DNA from: Pseudolactococcus piscium
GTDB lineage: Bacteria; Bacillota; Bacilli; Lactobacillales; Streptococcaceae
Direction of reading: 5' to 3'
Length of the DNA: 64,000 nucleotides
NCBI RefSeq assembly: GCF_002441695.1
Contig: NZ_JXJW01000008.1
Span: forward strand, 1-64,000
The position numbers were made by a program, and so were the translations under genes. Positions 36,401-44,886 of the stretch are shown here, in pieces. The number at the start of each line of letters is the position of its first letter. Positions within the stretch are counted from its first letter, which is position 1. The notes beneath the pieces are model-generated. The model saw only the letters and a list, made by a program, of their open reading frames with translations. It was not told the DNA's origin and ran no database searches.

Positions 36401-39267
36401 GCGATTACTGTTTGGTTTGATGATGGCTTGTCAGTAATTACAACATCTTTCAAGGTAGATTGTGCCTTGTTCACCCATACATTCCAAACAGCAAGTGAGG
36501 CATCCGATGGGTCTTGTTGTCCAGTTTTCTCTATTGAATTGCCGCCATTATTAACTGATACAGTACCGTTAGCTAGATTTGACTTGTTATTGTTGACATA
36601 AGTTGCGGTGTTTTGATAGTCTTTTTTATCAATAACCTTATTAACTAATGACGTATCAAATTTTAATACGTATGCAGATTTTGATCCTTCAGGCAAGTTC
36701 ACACTAACCGTCTTTGTCGTAGCATCATAAGTAGGTGTTACGCCATCTACCTTAACAAGATTAACAACATCCCCAGCCTTATTGATTGTGCCAGAGTATA
36801 AAATGGCACTCCCAGCAACGTAATCCTGATCATCTTGTATAGGATCCGTGATGGATGCACCTATCAATGAACGCTGATTTAAGTTTGTATAAATAGACCA
36901 TGAGATGTTTTTATTTACTGCATTATAACTACCTGATTTACTACTATCTGATATATAATCAGCTCGAGGTTTAAAATCACCTGAAGCATTATTGGTATGG
37001 TTTGTGTTGAACTTGTCCGTCCATGTCATGGTAGCATTATTGGTCCATTTACTTGCATTCCCTATTTTCTGGGTCTCAAATGAAGTATTAAAAGTTAACA
37101 CATACCAATTACTAGCCTTTACTTTTAAATCCCCTAAAAATGCTACCTTAAATCCCTTATCAGTATCAGTAATAGTATAGTCTGTACCAAGTTTAAGCGG
37201 TGCGTTACTATCTCTAAATTTGAAAGCTATAGACGTTTTATCTACTGTTAAACCGTCAGGTATGACTTCATCTAGAGACCAATTGGTCATATCTTGACGT
37301 GCTGGGTTGACATCTAATCGCCAAGTTGCCGTTCTATTTGCATAATCAGTATCAATAACATATTTGTATAAACCTTGTGGGGCAACTGAACCAGACCCAA
37401 CTGTGACTGTTTTATTATTACTAGTTGCCGTATTATTTAGATTTGTTGAGCCATTATCGTTAAGTGGTGTCGTTACTTGCGATTTGTAGCTAACCTTAAC
37501 TTTCTGGTTTAGTCCATTAGGGAAAGTTACAGTCATTTGTTTGTTGTCAGATGAATACGCAATAGTATAAAGAGACTTATCAAGTACCTTACCCGATGTA
37601 TCCGTTAATACTGGACTACCAGAGAAAATTTGGTCCCCATCTAACGTATCGACTATTGTTGTTCCTGCTGGTAAAGTTTTCTCACCGGCATTATAGTCAA
37701 TATGCCAAAAATAGACTTGAGAACCATTCGTATCATTACCATCAAAAGTTTTAGCAAGTAATTTACCATATATTGCTGTTACTTGTGCACTGGCGGTTGC
37801 TACCTTATCTCCATTAACCAAAGTAGCCGTATTTTTGAAATTAATATTACCGCCATCATCAGGTTTTTTGTCTTGACTGATAGTCGTAGTATAAGCAACT
37901 TTAAATGCCTTATACGTATCTGCGTAATTACCAATAAAACTGATCGTGCCATTAGCATCTACTGTATAATCTGTTCCAGCAACTAGCGGTTGTCCAGTAG
38001 CTGTAACAGTTCCTTTGGTATCAATGGTTAACGGATAAACGATAGCACTTTTATAAATATTACCATCTGGCAATGCATCTGAAACTTTTGCATTGACCAA
38101 ATGACTGCCACTTGTATTAACAGTTACATCCCAGAAAACTTGATTTGGATTATTCGCTTTATCAAGTCTCCCTGCTTTTGAAATGTCATTCCCACCGTTT
38201 GGTTTGATGACAATGTTAGCTTTTACTTCACCATCTTTAGTTGGAATGTCAATAGTCGTAGGTCCAGGACTATTCGTTTTATCCAAGGATTGACTAAATG
38301 AAAGTGAGCCATTAATATCAGATTGATTCTCAACATTTTTAAATGTTAATTTAACAGTGCCATCTGAATTAACGAGGAAGTCGCCATATTCACCTGCAGA
38401 ATAATTACCAGGTACATATGCTAATTTCGGTGGTAAACTGAATACAAAATAATCACCATTTTTTAGCACGTAGTTATCTTTTAACTGATCAGGAATCGAC
38501 CAGTTATACTTTAAATTAATTTTACCATCTGCAGGGAAGTTATCAGCACTTACCTCTTTACCAGTACTATCCTGAAACTTCAGGTCAACACTATCAAAGA
38601 TAGTCCCATTTGCTGCATCTGGTAGATAAGTTGTGATGTCATTAGGTGTTGGTGCAACATCATTAAGTCTAGCTGTTGTCGTCTTTTTTTCTTTAACAGT
38701 TGCGTTATTAGCATCTTCCTTACTACTGTTGCTTGCTGTTGAACTAGCAGGAATTGATGACTCAGTACTTTTAGCCGAAGACTCTGGCACAGTTGAACTT
38801 TTCTCTGGTAACTGGGTGATACTACTTAAGTCCAGAGTCGTCTTGCTATCTCCACTGCTAAGTTCAACAGAGTCAATCCCTTTCAAACTTGCTTTATCAA
38901 GTTTGATACTAAGATTATTTTCTTCTTTGCTAGTATTTGGTGCTATTGTAGCTTCAAATACTTGGCTATTCAACTTATATTGATTTTTAGAAGCTGTTGT
39001 TTGATTTAAGATTTCCTTAATCATAACAGACTTGTTACTAAACTCAATGTTAGTTTGCTTAGCTTGCTCTGTAGCGTTGTTAGCAGTTACTTTAAGATCA
39101 ACTGTTACAGTTTGATCATCTTCTTTGCTAACGTTCGCTGTATTCAGCGTAATCAAATCATTTTTTTCATCTAATGTATTAGCAACTGCTAAAATCGGTG
39201 ATACATATTGTAACAATATAATCACCGTCATCAAAATAAAAATACCATTTTTCGATAATTTTTTCAT
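33427..39267 (-). CDS. Giant sortase-anchored adhesin with CnaB repeats
   Basis: About 1946 residues. Signal peptide MKKLSKNGIFILMTVIILL with cleavage after ILAVA. A Ser/Thr-rich stretch (about 160-200) precedes Sdr/Cna-type adhesive domains (IFDSVDLKFQDSTG, then several isopeptide-like Ig domains, about 200-1060). One SpaA-type domain follows (VDQDNTSKVLPGVKFELY), then eight CnaB repeats (KTWDDNNNQDGIRPxxITVNLLA, about 1170-1890). It ends LPKTS, a hydrophobic helix and KKGKL. The frame has an earlier ATG at 39285; neither start has a good ribosome site, and MKKLSKN fits a signal peptide better. Surface adhesin; ligand unknown. LPKTS differs from the usual LPxTG. Confidence 0.88.
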   Translation of the reverse strand: MKKLSKNGIFILMTVIILLQYVSPILAVANTLDEKNDLITLNTANVSKEDDQTVTVDLKVTANNATEQAKQTNIEFSNKSVMIKEILNQTTASKNQYKLNSQVFEATIAPNTSKEENNLSIKLDKASLKGIDSVELSSGDSKTTLDLSSITQLPEKSSTVPESSAKSTESSIPASSTASNSSKEDANNATVKEKKTTTARLNDVAPTPNDITTYLPDAANGTIFDSVDLKFQDSTGKEVSADNFPADGKINLKYNWSIPDQLKDNYVLKNGDYFVFSLPPKLAYVPGNYSAGEYGDFLVNSDGTVKLTFKNVENQSDINGSLSFSQSLDKTNSPGPTTIDIPTKDGEVKANIVIKPNGGNDISKAGRLDKANNPNQVFWDVTVNTSGSHLVNAKVSDALPDGNIYKSAIVYPLTIDTKGTVTATGQPLVAGTDYTVDANGTISFIGNYADTYKAFKVAYTTTISQDKKPDDGGNINFKNTATLVNGDKVATASAQVTAIYGKLLAKTFDGNDTNGSQVYFWHIDYNAGEKTLPAGTTIVDTLDGDQIFSGSPVLTDTSGKVLDKSLYTIAYSSDNKQMTVTFPNGLNQKVKVSYKSQVTTPLNDNGSTNLNNTATSNNKTVTVGSGSVAPQGLYKYVIDTDYANRTATWRLDVNPARQDMTNWSLDEVIPDGLTVDKTSIAFKFRDSNAPLKLGTDYTITDTDKGFKVAFLGDLKVKASNWYVLTFNTSFETQKIGNASKWTNNATMTWTDKFNTNHTNNASGDFKPRADYISDSSKSGSYNAVNKNISWSIYTNLNQRSLIGASITDPIQDDQDYVAGSAILYSGTINKAGDVVNLVKVDGVTPTYDATTKTVSVNLPEGSKSAYVLKFDTSLVNKVIDKKDYQNTATYVNNNKSNLANGTVSVNNGGNSIEKTGQQDPSDASLAVWNVWVNKAQSTLKDVVITDKPSSNQTVIADSIVVYGSTVAQNGTVSQDQKKILVKDADYSVDLQTNSTTGEQVLVIKFLHTIDTAYLIQYRAFINSSLVNDTLTNSVNVKGTGQKTVDNGTTQGVKVVNNSGSSSSKNINLVITKVDQDNTSKVLPGVKFELYASSNGNKGGLLRSGTTDDKGQLSWGNLKGGDYFLVETTTIAGYDIPADLAVGKKITLKASQADANSNIQLTQTNEKTKTSVKGLKSWDDNNNIEGLRPASITVNLLADGTFSQSKTVTQALNWAFSFDGLVKYHDDGTPIKYTVSEDTVRSYKSNIDQTDLSNVKIVNSRILEVISVKGSKTWDDKVNQDGIRPDNITVNLLANNVQVQTKTVSATDNWAYSFDNLNKFKDGKAIEYKVTENSVDKYSAKIDGYNITNSYTPAKTSIAVTKSWEDNNDQDGMRPTNIQVQLYANDNPSGDPVTLNAENNWQTTFTNLDLNANGQAINYQVKEVGNVAGYKADVNDTDKNNVIITNTHRPLLKQFIGTKTWDDNDNQDGVRPDSITVNLLADGEKVAEQVVTAATNWAYSFTNFPQYVSGKAINYTISEETVAGYDQSIQGYNITNTHTPETSEFSGIKTWNDNNNQDGIRPNSITVNLLANGVKVSFKEVKSTDNWQYTFINLPKFEAGKEIIYTVSEESVTGYDMTVTGKDLTNTHAPELTSVTGTKTWEDSNNQDGIRPNSITVNLLANGKQVASEDVTAESNWTYSFANLPKFEAGQAISYTISEQAVVGYDMTVNGNDLTNTHTPELTAVSGTKTWSDNNNQDGIRPDKITVNLLADGKTVMTQDVAAKDDWKYNFANLSKFAAGKVIVYTISEEKIAGYDTTINGNDLTNTHTPELTVVSGTKTWADNNNQYGIRPDKITVNLFANGTPITSKVVTAQDNWTYTFANLPKFDAGSTIVYTISEDAVKGYVMAVNGYNLTNTYVKPPTTPNKPNDNQLPKTSEIINHLYYLIGFVMLTLAGFGLVLAKKGKL
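33600..35780 (-). repeat. Eight CnaB-repeat units
   Basis: The KTW-DDN motif returns with its coding start near 33820, 34090, 34360, 34630, 34900, 35190, 35460 and 35750. Six of the steps are about 270 bp (90 residues), the others near 290. Sequence between units is highly alike, so copy number may vary between strains. Confidence 0.85.
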
Positions 39268-39322
39268 AAAATATATCCATTCCATTAAATTTTCATAAGC
39301 TCGTAAGCTAGTAGTGAAGTTG

Positions 39323-39376
39323 CTAAATGTAACCAGTACCAGATAAAAAGTGATACTTTATATTTAATTTTTCCAT
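39323..39376 (-). CDS. 17-aa upstream ORF in the adhesin leader
   Basis: ATG at 39376 with AAAGGAG nine bases upstream; peptide MEKLNIKYHFLSGTGYI and TAG. It has the only consensus ribosome site in the adhesin leader and ends 55 bases before the adhesin start. It could be a regulatory leader peptide; no homology is known to me. Confidence 0.4.
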   Translation of the reverse strand: MEKLNIKYHFLSGTGYI

Positions 39377-39408
39377 ATAACTTTACTCCTTTATTATTTA
39401 TATATTCC

Positions 39409-39462
39409 TGAATAGTTATAAGGTTATATACATACGCATATATATATGCTTATAACTATTCA
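39409..39462. promoter_or_regulatory. 54-bp dyad upstream of the adhesin
   Basis: TGAATAGTTATAAG (39409-39422) and CTTATAACTATTCA (39449-39462) are perfect 14-bp inverted arms; between them is the palindrome GCATATATATATGC (39436-39449). It stands where the adhesin promoter should be, so operator or promoter structure is likely; not a normal terminator. Confidence 0.55.
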
Positions 39463-39858
39463 TAAAACGCTTTTTTTAATCATACTATCTAGATACCTAT
39501 GCGATATTGATACACATATAAAACTTAGGCATCAATAAAACCCAATCTAATTTGAAAACGTATTAATTTATAAAATCATAGCGATTAAATTCATTTAATT
39601 ATAGAAAATAGGTTATAAAATAAAGCATACACATCTAAAACAACGAAAAAGATATAGGATAAAAAATTGCTAGACCTACTACTTTCTATGTTGCAAACGT
39701 AACTTAACATAACTTTAATTTTAAAAAGACATCTTTAAGGAAAATCTTAATTTTTTCGAAAGATAAATAGGTTAAAAGTCATATAGTTACTGGGTTTAAA
39801 TGGTATATGCTTGGTTATATATAATGCAATACAATTCTAACTAAATGCTCATAATGTC

Positions 39859-39960
39859 TTGAAAAACAAATAGAAATAAGCTATAATTGTGGTGTTAATA
39901 CTATTAAACAATCATGAGACTACGAAAAATTAAGATTTTTCGTAGTCTCATGATTTAATT
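39859..39960 (+). ncRNA. Candidate small RNA: promoter plus perfect 21-bp hairpin
   Basis: TTGAAA (39859-39864), exactly 17 bp, TATAAT (39882-39887), a near-consensus promoter. The start site would fall near 39894. Sixteen bases later comes a perfect 21-bp inverted repeat (39910-39930 with 39935-39955) with a TAAG loop; arms begin AATCATGAGACTACG. No start codon or ribosome site is associated. The downstream T-run is poor; a weaker hairpin with TTTATTTTA follows near 40014-40040 and could end the RNA. A small structured RNA is inference; a mobile-element relic is the alternative. Confidence 0.45.
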
Positions 39961-40276
39961 CTTTAGACGCTTAATAACAAATTAATTAAGTTAAAAATAT
40001 ATAAAACAAAAAAAGAAGCCGAGTAGACCTCTTTATTTTATAATCTCTTTGATAAATCCTTAACTACCAAGTTTTATTAATAAAACAACCATCTATTGAA
40101 TTAACACTGCTTCTCCCTTATTTCAAAGACTATTTTAAAGGTATAAACAACAAAATCAAGGTAATCAAGTGCTGTGCATTTAAATTTAGGACATTTAGAA
40201 ACATCAAAAAAGGATCCTTTTAATGAACATTGTTTTGATCGATAAAAAAATAAGCACCTGAGTACTTGCCATATAG

Positions 40277-40312
40277 TCTTTAGGTATTTCCCACATCATT
40301 TGACAAAGGGCC
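40277..40312 (-). repeat. Dispersed repeat, copy D (diverged)
   Basis: Minus strand starts GGCCCTTTGTCAAATGATG then TGGGAAATACCTAAA. It is a looser match to copies A-C. Confidence 0.4.
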
Positions 40313-40317
40313 AAAAT

Positions 40318-40346
40318 AAAAAAGAAGTCTGGCCGACTTCTTTTTT
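40318..40346. terminator. parC terminator, bidirectional
   Basis: AAAAAAGAAGTC-tggcc-GACTTCTTTTTT, a perfect 12-bp stem with T-runs on both strands. Confidence 0.92.
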
Positions 40347-40371
40347 ATTTTATATCGTTTTTCACTAAATA

Positions 40372-42819
40372 CTATTTGATCTTAGATGACTTAACGCCAA
40401 GTTCTTTTGCCTCATCAAAGATAAATGAGCCATTTGATGTACGTTCTAGAATATTCAAATCTGGCAAGTTAATTTCAAATAAGGTCTCCGTGTTAGAGAT
40501 AACTTGTAAGACTTGCATTTCCTGATCGGCTTCTGCAAATAAGTCACCACCGTACCTATTTTTGATTGTGCCTGAGCTTACGACCTTGTGAGGCGCTTTT
40601 TTAAGTTCACGCAAAATTTGCAAGCCACGACCTGCACGACTTTTAGCAGGTAGGTCACTAAATTTAACGCGTTTTAGGGCACCGCGTTGTGTGAGGACAT
40701 AGAATGAATCAGTACTGACAAAATAACTTGCGACGATAAAATCGGCATCCTTCAAATTCATTGCTTTAACACCTGCTGCCTTAGGGCCGACAAGCGGTAC
40801 ATCTGTTGATGGGAACCTAAGGGCATAGCCATTATAGGTCACAAGCATGATATCTAAGTTCTGAGCAAACTCTAAGCCAATGACAACATCATCTGCCTGT
40901 TTAAACTTGGCAAATTGCAGTGATTTCGATCGATACGTTCGCCATGGTTTAAAGTCAGACAGTTGCACTTGCTTAATCAAGCCAAACTTGGTCGTGATTA
41001 GTAACTGACTCGTGACTGTCTCAAAATCATCTAAAATATAAGCAAATAAAATCGCTTCATCTTGAGAAAAATTATTGACTAAAGAGGAACAATGCGTCCC
41101 AATATCTTTCCATTTGACATCATCTAGTTCATGAATAGGGCGATAAATCACGTTACCTAGTGTTGTGAACATGAGTAAATGCTGGGTTGTCAAAGCAGGC
41201 TGATGAAACAGCAAGACGTCATCTTCACGTTTCCCAATCTCAGTTAGTTTAGAGGCACCAAAACTTCTTGGTGTCGTCCGTTTCACATAACCAGAACGTG
41301 TCACACTGACGATGGTTTCTTCTTTGACGATGAGTGATGCTGCTTCGACTTCTATCGTCACAACCTCATCTACTAAGACACTTTTGCGCGGTTGATCAAA
41401 TTTCTTTTTAACTTCACGCAATTCACGTTTCATGACATTAAACATCGTTTTTTCATCATTAATGATGGCAGACAAGGTCAAAATCCGTTCTTTTAATTCG
41501 GCTTCTTCATTTTGTAAAGTGACAACATCTGTATTGGTCAGACGATAAAGTTGTAAGGTAACGATGGCTTCTGCCTGTGCTTCACTGAAGTCGTAAGATG
41601 CCATCAGATTTTCTCTGGCATCAGCCTTATTATCACTGGCACGGATTAGGGCGATGACTTCATCCAAAATACTCAGTACGCGAATCAAGCCCTCAACGAT
41701 ATGCAAGCGTTTCTCAGCCTTTTCACGATCAAATATCGACCGTGATCTGATGATTTCTCTTTTATGTTGGATATAGCTAGATAAAATTGGGATAATGCCG
41801 ACCTGTTGCGGTGTCGCATGGTCGATTGCCACCATATTAAAATTATAGTTGACTTGTAAATCTGTATATTTTAAAAGATAGTTCAAGATCAGCTCAGCAT
41901 CAGCATCTTTTTTAAGTTCAATTGCGATGCGCAGACCATCACGGTCAGATTCATCACGCACTTCTGCGATACCAGCTACTTTTGCATTCACACGAACATC
42001 ATCGATTTTTTTAACTAATGTTGCTTTGTTTAACTCATAGGGAATCTCAGTGACAACAATCTCTTTTTTGCCACCTTTAAGCTCCTCGATTGCTGTCTTC
42101 GAACGGACAACAACCTTACCCTTACCCGTTTCATAAGCTCTTTTGATCTCAGATTTCCCTTGGATGATTGCACCAGTTGGAAAATCGGGACCAGGTAAGA
42201 AGTCCATTAATTTATCAACTTTTGCTGTCGGATGATCGATCATATAAACTGTCGCATCGATCACTTCCCCTAAATTATGTGTGGGGATGTCAGTCGCATA
42301 GCCTGCTGAAATACCAGTAGAGCCATTGACCAATAAATTTGGAAAACTTGCCGGTAAAACAGTCGGTTCTTTTTCTGTATCATCAAAATTCCAGGCGAAT
42401 GGGACTGTATTTTTATCGATATCTTGTAATAAATAGGTCGAAATTTCAGATAGGCGTGCCTCGGTATACCGCATTGCAGCTGGTGGATCACCATCCATAG
42501 ACCCGTTATTCCCGTGCATTTCAACGAGAACTTGCCCCATCTTCCAGTCCTGTGATAGGCGGACCATGGCATCATAAATCGAACTATCACCGTGTGGATG
42601 GTAGTTACCCATAATATTACCGACTGACTTGGCCGACTTACGATACCCTTTTTCAAAGGTATTACCATCCTTGTTCATCGAATAGAGAATGCGACGTTGC
42701 ACAGGTTTTAAGCCATCACGAATATCAGGTAATGCCCGCTCCTGAATGATATACTTTGAATAGCGACCAAAACGGTCACCCATAATTTCTTCTAAAGAGA
42801 GTTTTTGTACATTGCTCAT
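40372..42819 (-). CDS. parC: DNA topoisomerase IV subunit A
   Basis: 815 residues, right for streptococcal ParC. Winged-helix start, active-site Tyr in AAMRYTEARLS (about 118), QRRILYSMNKDG and HPHGDSSIYDAMVR motifs, and the C-terminal beta-pinwheel. It decatenates daughter chromosomes with ParE. The quinolone-region serine and aspartate are in GDSSIYD. It is separated from parE by ktrBA, not adjacent as usual. Confidence 0.97.
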   Translation of the reverse strand: MSNVQKLSLEEIMGDRFGRYSKYIIQERALPDIRDGLKPVQRRILYSMNKDGNTFEKGYRKSAKSVGNIMGNYHPHGDSSIYDAMVRLSQDWKMGQVLVEMHGNNGSMDGDPPAAMRYTEARLSEISTYLLQDIDKNTVPFAWNFDDTEKEPTVLPASFPNLLVNGSTGISAGYATDIPTHNLGEVIDATVYMIDHPTAKVDKLMDFLPGPDFPTGAIIQGKSEIKRAYETGKGKVVVRSKTAIEELKGGKKEIVVTEIPYELNKATLVKKIDDVRVNAKVAGIAEVRDESDRDGLRIAIELKKDADAELILNYLLKYTDLQVNYNFNMVAIDHATPQQVGIIPILSSYIQHKREIIRSRSIFDREKAEKRLHIVEGLIRVLSILDEVIALIRASDNKADARENLMASYDFSEAQAEAIVTLQLYRLTNTDVVTLQNEEAELKERILTLSAIINDEKTMFNVMKRELREVKKKFDQPRKSVLVDEVVTIEVEAASLIVKEETIVSVTRSGYVKRTTPRSFGASKLTEIGKREDDVLLFHQPALTTQHLLMFTTLGNVIYRPIHELDDVKWKDIGTHCSSLVNNFSQDEAILFAYILDDFETVTSQLLITTKFGLIKQVQLSDFKPWRTYRSKSLQFAKFKQADDVVIGLEFAQNLDIMLVTYNGYALRFPSTDVPLVGPKAAGVKAMNLKDADFIVASYFVSTDSFYVLTQRGALKRVKFSDLPAKSRAGRGLQILRELKKAPHKVVSSGTIKNRYGGDLFAEADQEMQVLQVISNTETLFEINLPDLNILERTSNGSFIFDEAKELGVKSSKIK

Positions 42820-42843
42820 AGGTTATCTAATTTCTTTTTATTT

Positions 42844-43497
42844 TTATATGATTTCTGAAAATTTTTCTATATCTTGCTTGTTGCCGACCACATAGAGTAC
42901 ATCGTCTAAATCAATGACCGTATCATGTTTACCGATACTGGCAGTACCGTCTGTTTTCTTGATAAAGGCGACATTTACTTGATAATCCTGTGTCAGATTT
43001 GCTTGGTAGAGGGTTAAGCCTTTAAATTTTTTATTTTTAACAGCGATTTTAGCAAAAGAATAGTCATCTGATAAATCAAGATATTCCGCAATATCTGGGT
43101 GTGTTAGCGTATCAGCTACTCGGTTACCTGCATCTTTTTCTGGTTCAATGATCTTACCAGCACCGATTTTAGTCAAGACTTTAATCTGAACATCTGTCGT
43201 TGCCTTGGCAACAACATTTTTAGCCCCACTTTCGATGACAATCATCGTCGTTAAAATACTGGCTTGCACATTTCGACCAATGGCTACAACGACGCCATCA
43301 AACTTATCAATCTCGATGTTTTTCAATACACGTTCATCTGTTGCATCCGCAATCATGACATGGGTTGCAATATCTTTATGATCATCAATCTTTTTGGCAT
43401 CTGTATCAATCGCCACGACTTCATGGCCACTGCTTATCAGACTTTTGACAACACTAGAGCCAAATTTGCCCAATCCTATCACACAAAAACTTTTCAT
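42844..43497 (-). CDS. ktrA: KtrA-type potassium uptake regulatory subunit
   Basis: 217 residues. N-terminal RCK_N Rossmann fold GLGKFGSSVVKSLISSGHEVVAID (residues 7-30), and a C-terminal RCK_C domain that binds c-di-AMP in Firmicutes family members. It gates KtrB and sits 47 bases downstream of it. GAGGAG before the ATG. Confidence 0.9.
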   Translation of the reverse strand: MKSFCVIGLGKFGSSVVKSLISSGHEVVAIDTDAKKIDDHKDIATHVMIADATDERVLKNIEIDKFDGVVVAIGRNVQASILTTMIVIESGAKNVVAKATTDVQIKVLTKIGAGKIIEPEKDAGNRVADTLTHPDIAEYLDLSDDYSFAKIAVKNKKFKGLTLYQANLTQDYQVNVAFIKKTDGTASIGKHDTVIDLDDVLYVVGNKQDIEKFSEII

Positions 43498-43544
43498 AGG
43501 TCATCTTTCTCCTCTTATATAAGCGACTTAAACAGCGACATACC

Positions 43545-44885
43545 TTACCCAACAACAATTTCCTCATCTGGATATTGGATCAACTCTTCATCGATTTTCG
43601 CATGACTACCGACCGCATAAATCACCGTCATAATCCCGATTCGACCGATAAACATCAAAATCATGATCGTTACCTTGCCGATAGCAGTCAACTCTGGAGT
43701 CAGTCCTAAGGATAAGCCGACTGTAGCCAGCGCTGAAATCACTTCAAAGAAAACGTACTCGATGCCATTATTTTTAGGTAAATGTTCTGTTATTAATAAA
43801 ATAAAGGCAGAGGTAAAGATGATACCGATATAGATGAACACAATTTCATAGACACGACTAATGATTCGCCTGGGGATACGTCGTTCATGGTATATGGTAC
43901 TATTACGATTGGCAAAAATTGCCTTTATATTCAGGATTAATATCCCAAAAGTCGTCGTTTTTACCCCACCAGCAGTCGAACCTGACGTCCCACCGATAAA
44001 CATCAAAATCATGGTTAAGACAAGACTAGCATAACTTGTTGCGTTATAGTTACTAAAGGTAAAGCCGCCCGAACGTGGTGTGATACTTAGGAAAAAGTTT
44101 TGTGCCATATAGCTCAGGATATGCCCATCAAACGATTTGAGGTTCAATAGACTGTACAAGACCGTTCCACTACCTACTAAAGCAGTCGTCATAGTTAAAG
44201 CCAAACGAGAATGCAGGGTAATTTTTTTGATTGAGCGAAAATTGATTAAGTCAAACCAAACGATAAAACCAAATGAGCCTGATAGAATCAGTAAACTCAT
44301 GACAAATAAGACATAGGGATTATCCTTAAACTGAAATAATGAGGTCTCAAACAAGTCAAATCCTGCATTTGAATGTGCGGATATGGCATGAAAGACACTA
44401 AACCAGACCCCTTTTGCCCACCCAAATCTTGGGATGAAATCTACACTTAATAATAAAGCACCGATCATCTGTGTCATCAAGGACAGTTTGATGACTGATT
44501 TGACCAGATTAACCCCACCATTAATACTGGTAAAGCTATAGGCGTCACGAATCATCATCTTGGACTTAAATGAGGGATGTTGGCCTGTCATATTTAACAG
44601 CAAGACCAAAAAGCTCATAAAGCCTAGCCCGCCTACTTCGACCATGATTAAAATGACGACCTGACCAAAGGTATTCCAGTGGTCAGCAGTGTTAACGACG
44701 GCTAAACCCGTCACACAGGTTGCAGATACAGCCATAAATAAACTGTCTAAATAAGAAGTAGCCTGACCATTTTGATCTGATATCGGCAATGCCAAAAAGA
44801 TAGAGCCAATCAAAATGACCGTTAGAAAGACAAAGATAATCAGTTGCGGTGGTTTCATATTTTTGACAAATCGAGGCACAAACAT
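43545..44885 (-). CDS. ktrB: KtrB-type potassium transporter (TrkH family)
   Basis: 446 residues, polytopic. K+-selectivity loops of the SKT superfamily include TCVTGLAVV, HSNAGFDLF, TPRSGGFTF and ATVGLSLGL. Forms the K+ channel with a KtrA ring. The parE stop lies one base before this ATG, so it is transcribed and coupled with parE. Confidence 0.93.
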   Translation of the reverse strand: MFVPRFVKNMKPPQLIIFVFLTVILIGSIFLALPISDQNGQATSYLDSLFMAVSATCVTGLAVVNTADHWNTFGQVVILIMVEVGGLGFMSFLVLLLNMTGQHPSFKSKMMIRDAYSFTSINGGVNLVKSVIKLSLMTQMIGALLLSVDFIPRFGWAKGVWFSVFHAISAHSNAGFDLFETSLFQFKDNPYVLFVMSLLILSGSFGFIVWFDLINFRSIKKITLHSRLALTMTTALVGSGTVLYSLLNLKSFDGHILSYMAQNFFLSITPRSGGFTFSNYNATSYASLVLTMILMFIGGTSGSTAGGVKTTTFGILILNIKAIFANRNSTIYHERRIPRRIISRVYEIVFIYIGIIFTSAFILLITEHLPKNNGIEYVFFEVISALATVGLSLGLTPELTAIGKVTIMILMFIGRIGIMTVIYAVGSHAKIDEELIQYPDEEIVVG

Positions 44886-44886
44886 C

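Larger units (their letters stand above)
39286..40371. other. 1.1-kb AT-rich gap between adhesin and parC
   Basis: No protein gene supported. It holds, left to right, the 17-aa upstream ORF, the 54-bp dyad, about 390 bases of featureless AT-rich DNA, a promoter plus perfect hairpin (39859-39955), the palindrome AAAAGGATCCTTTT (about 40213-40226), dispersed repeat copy D and the parC terminator. Confidence 0.7.
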
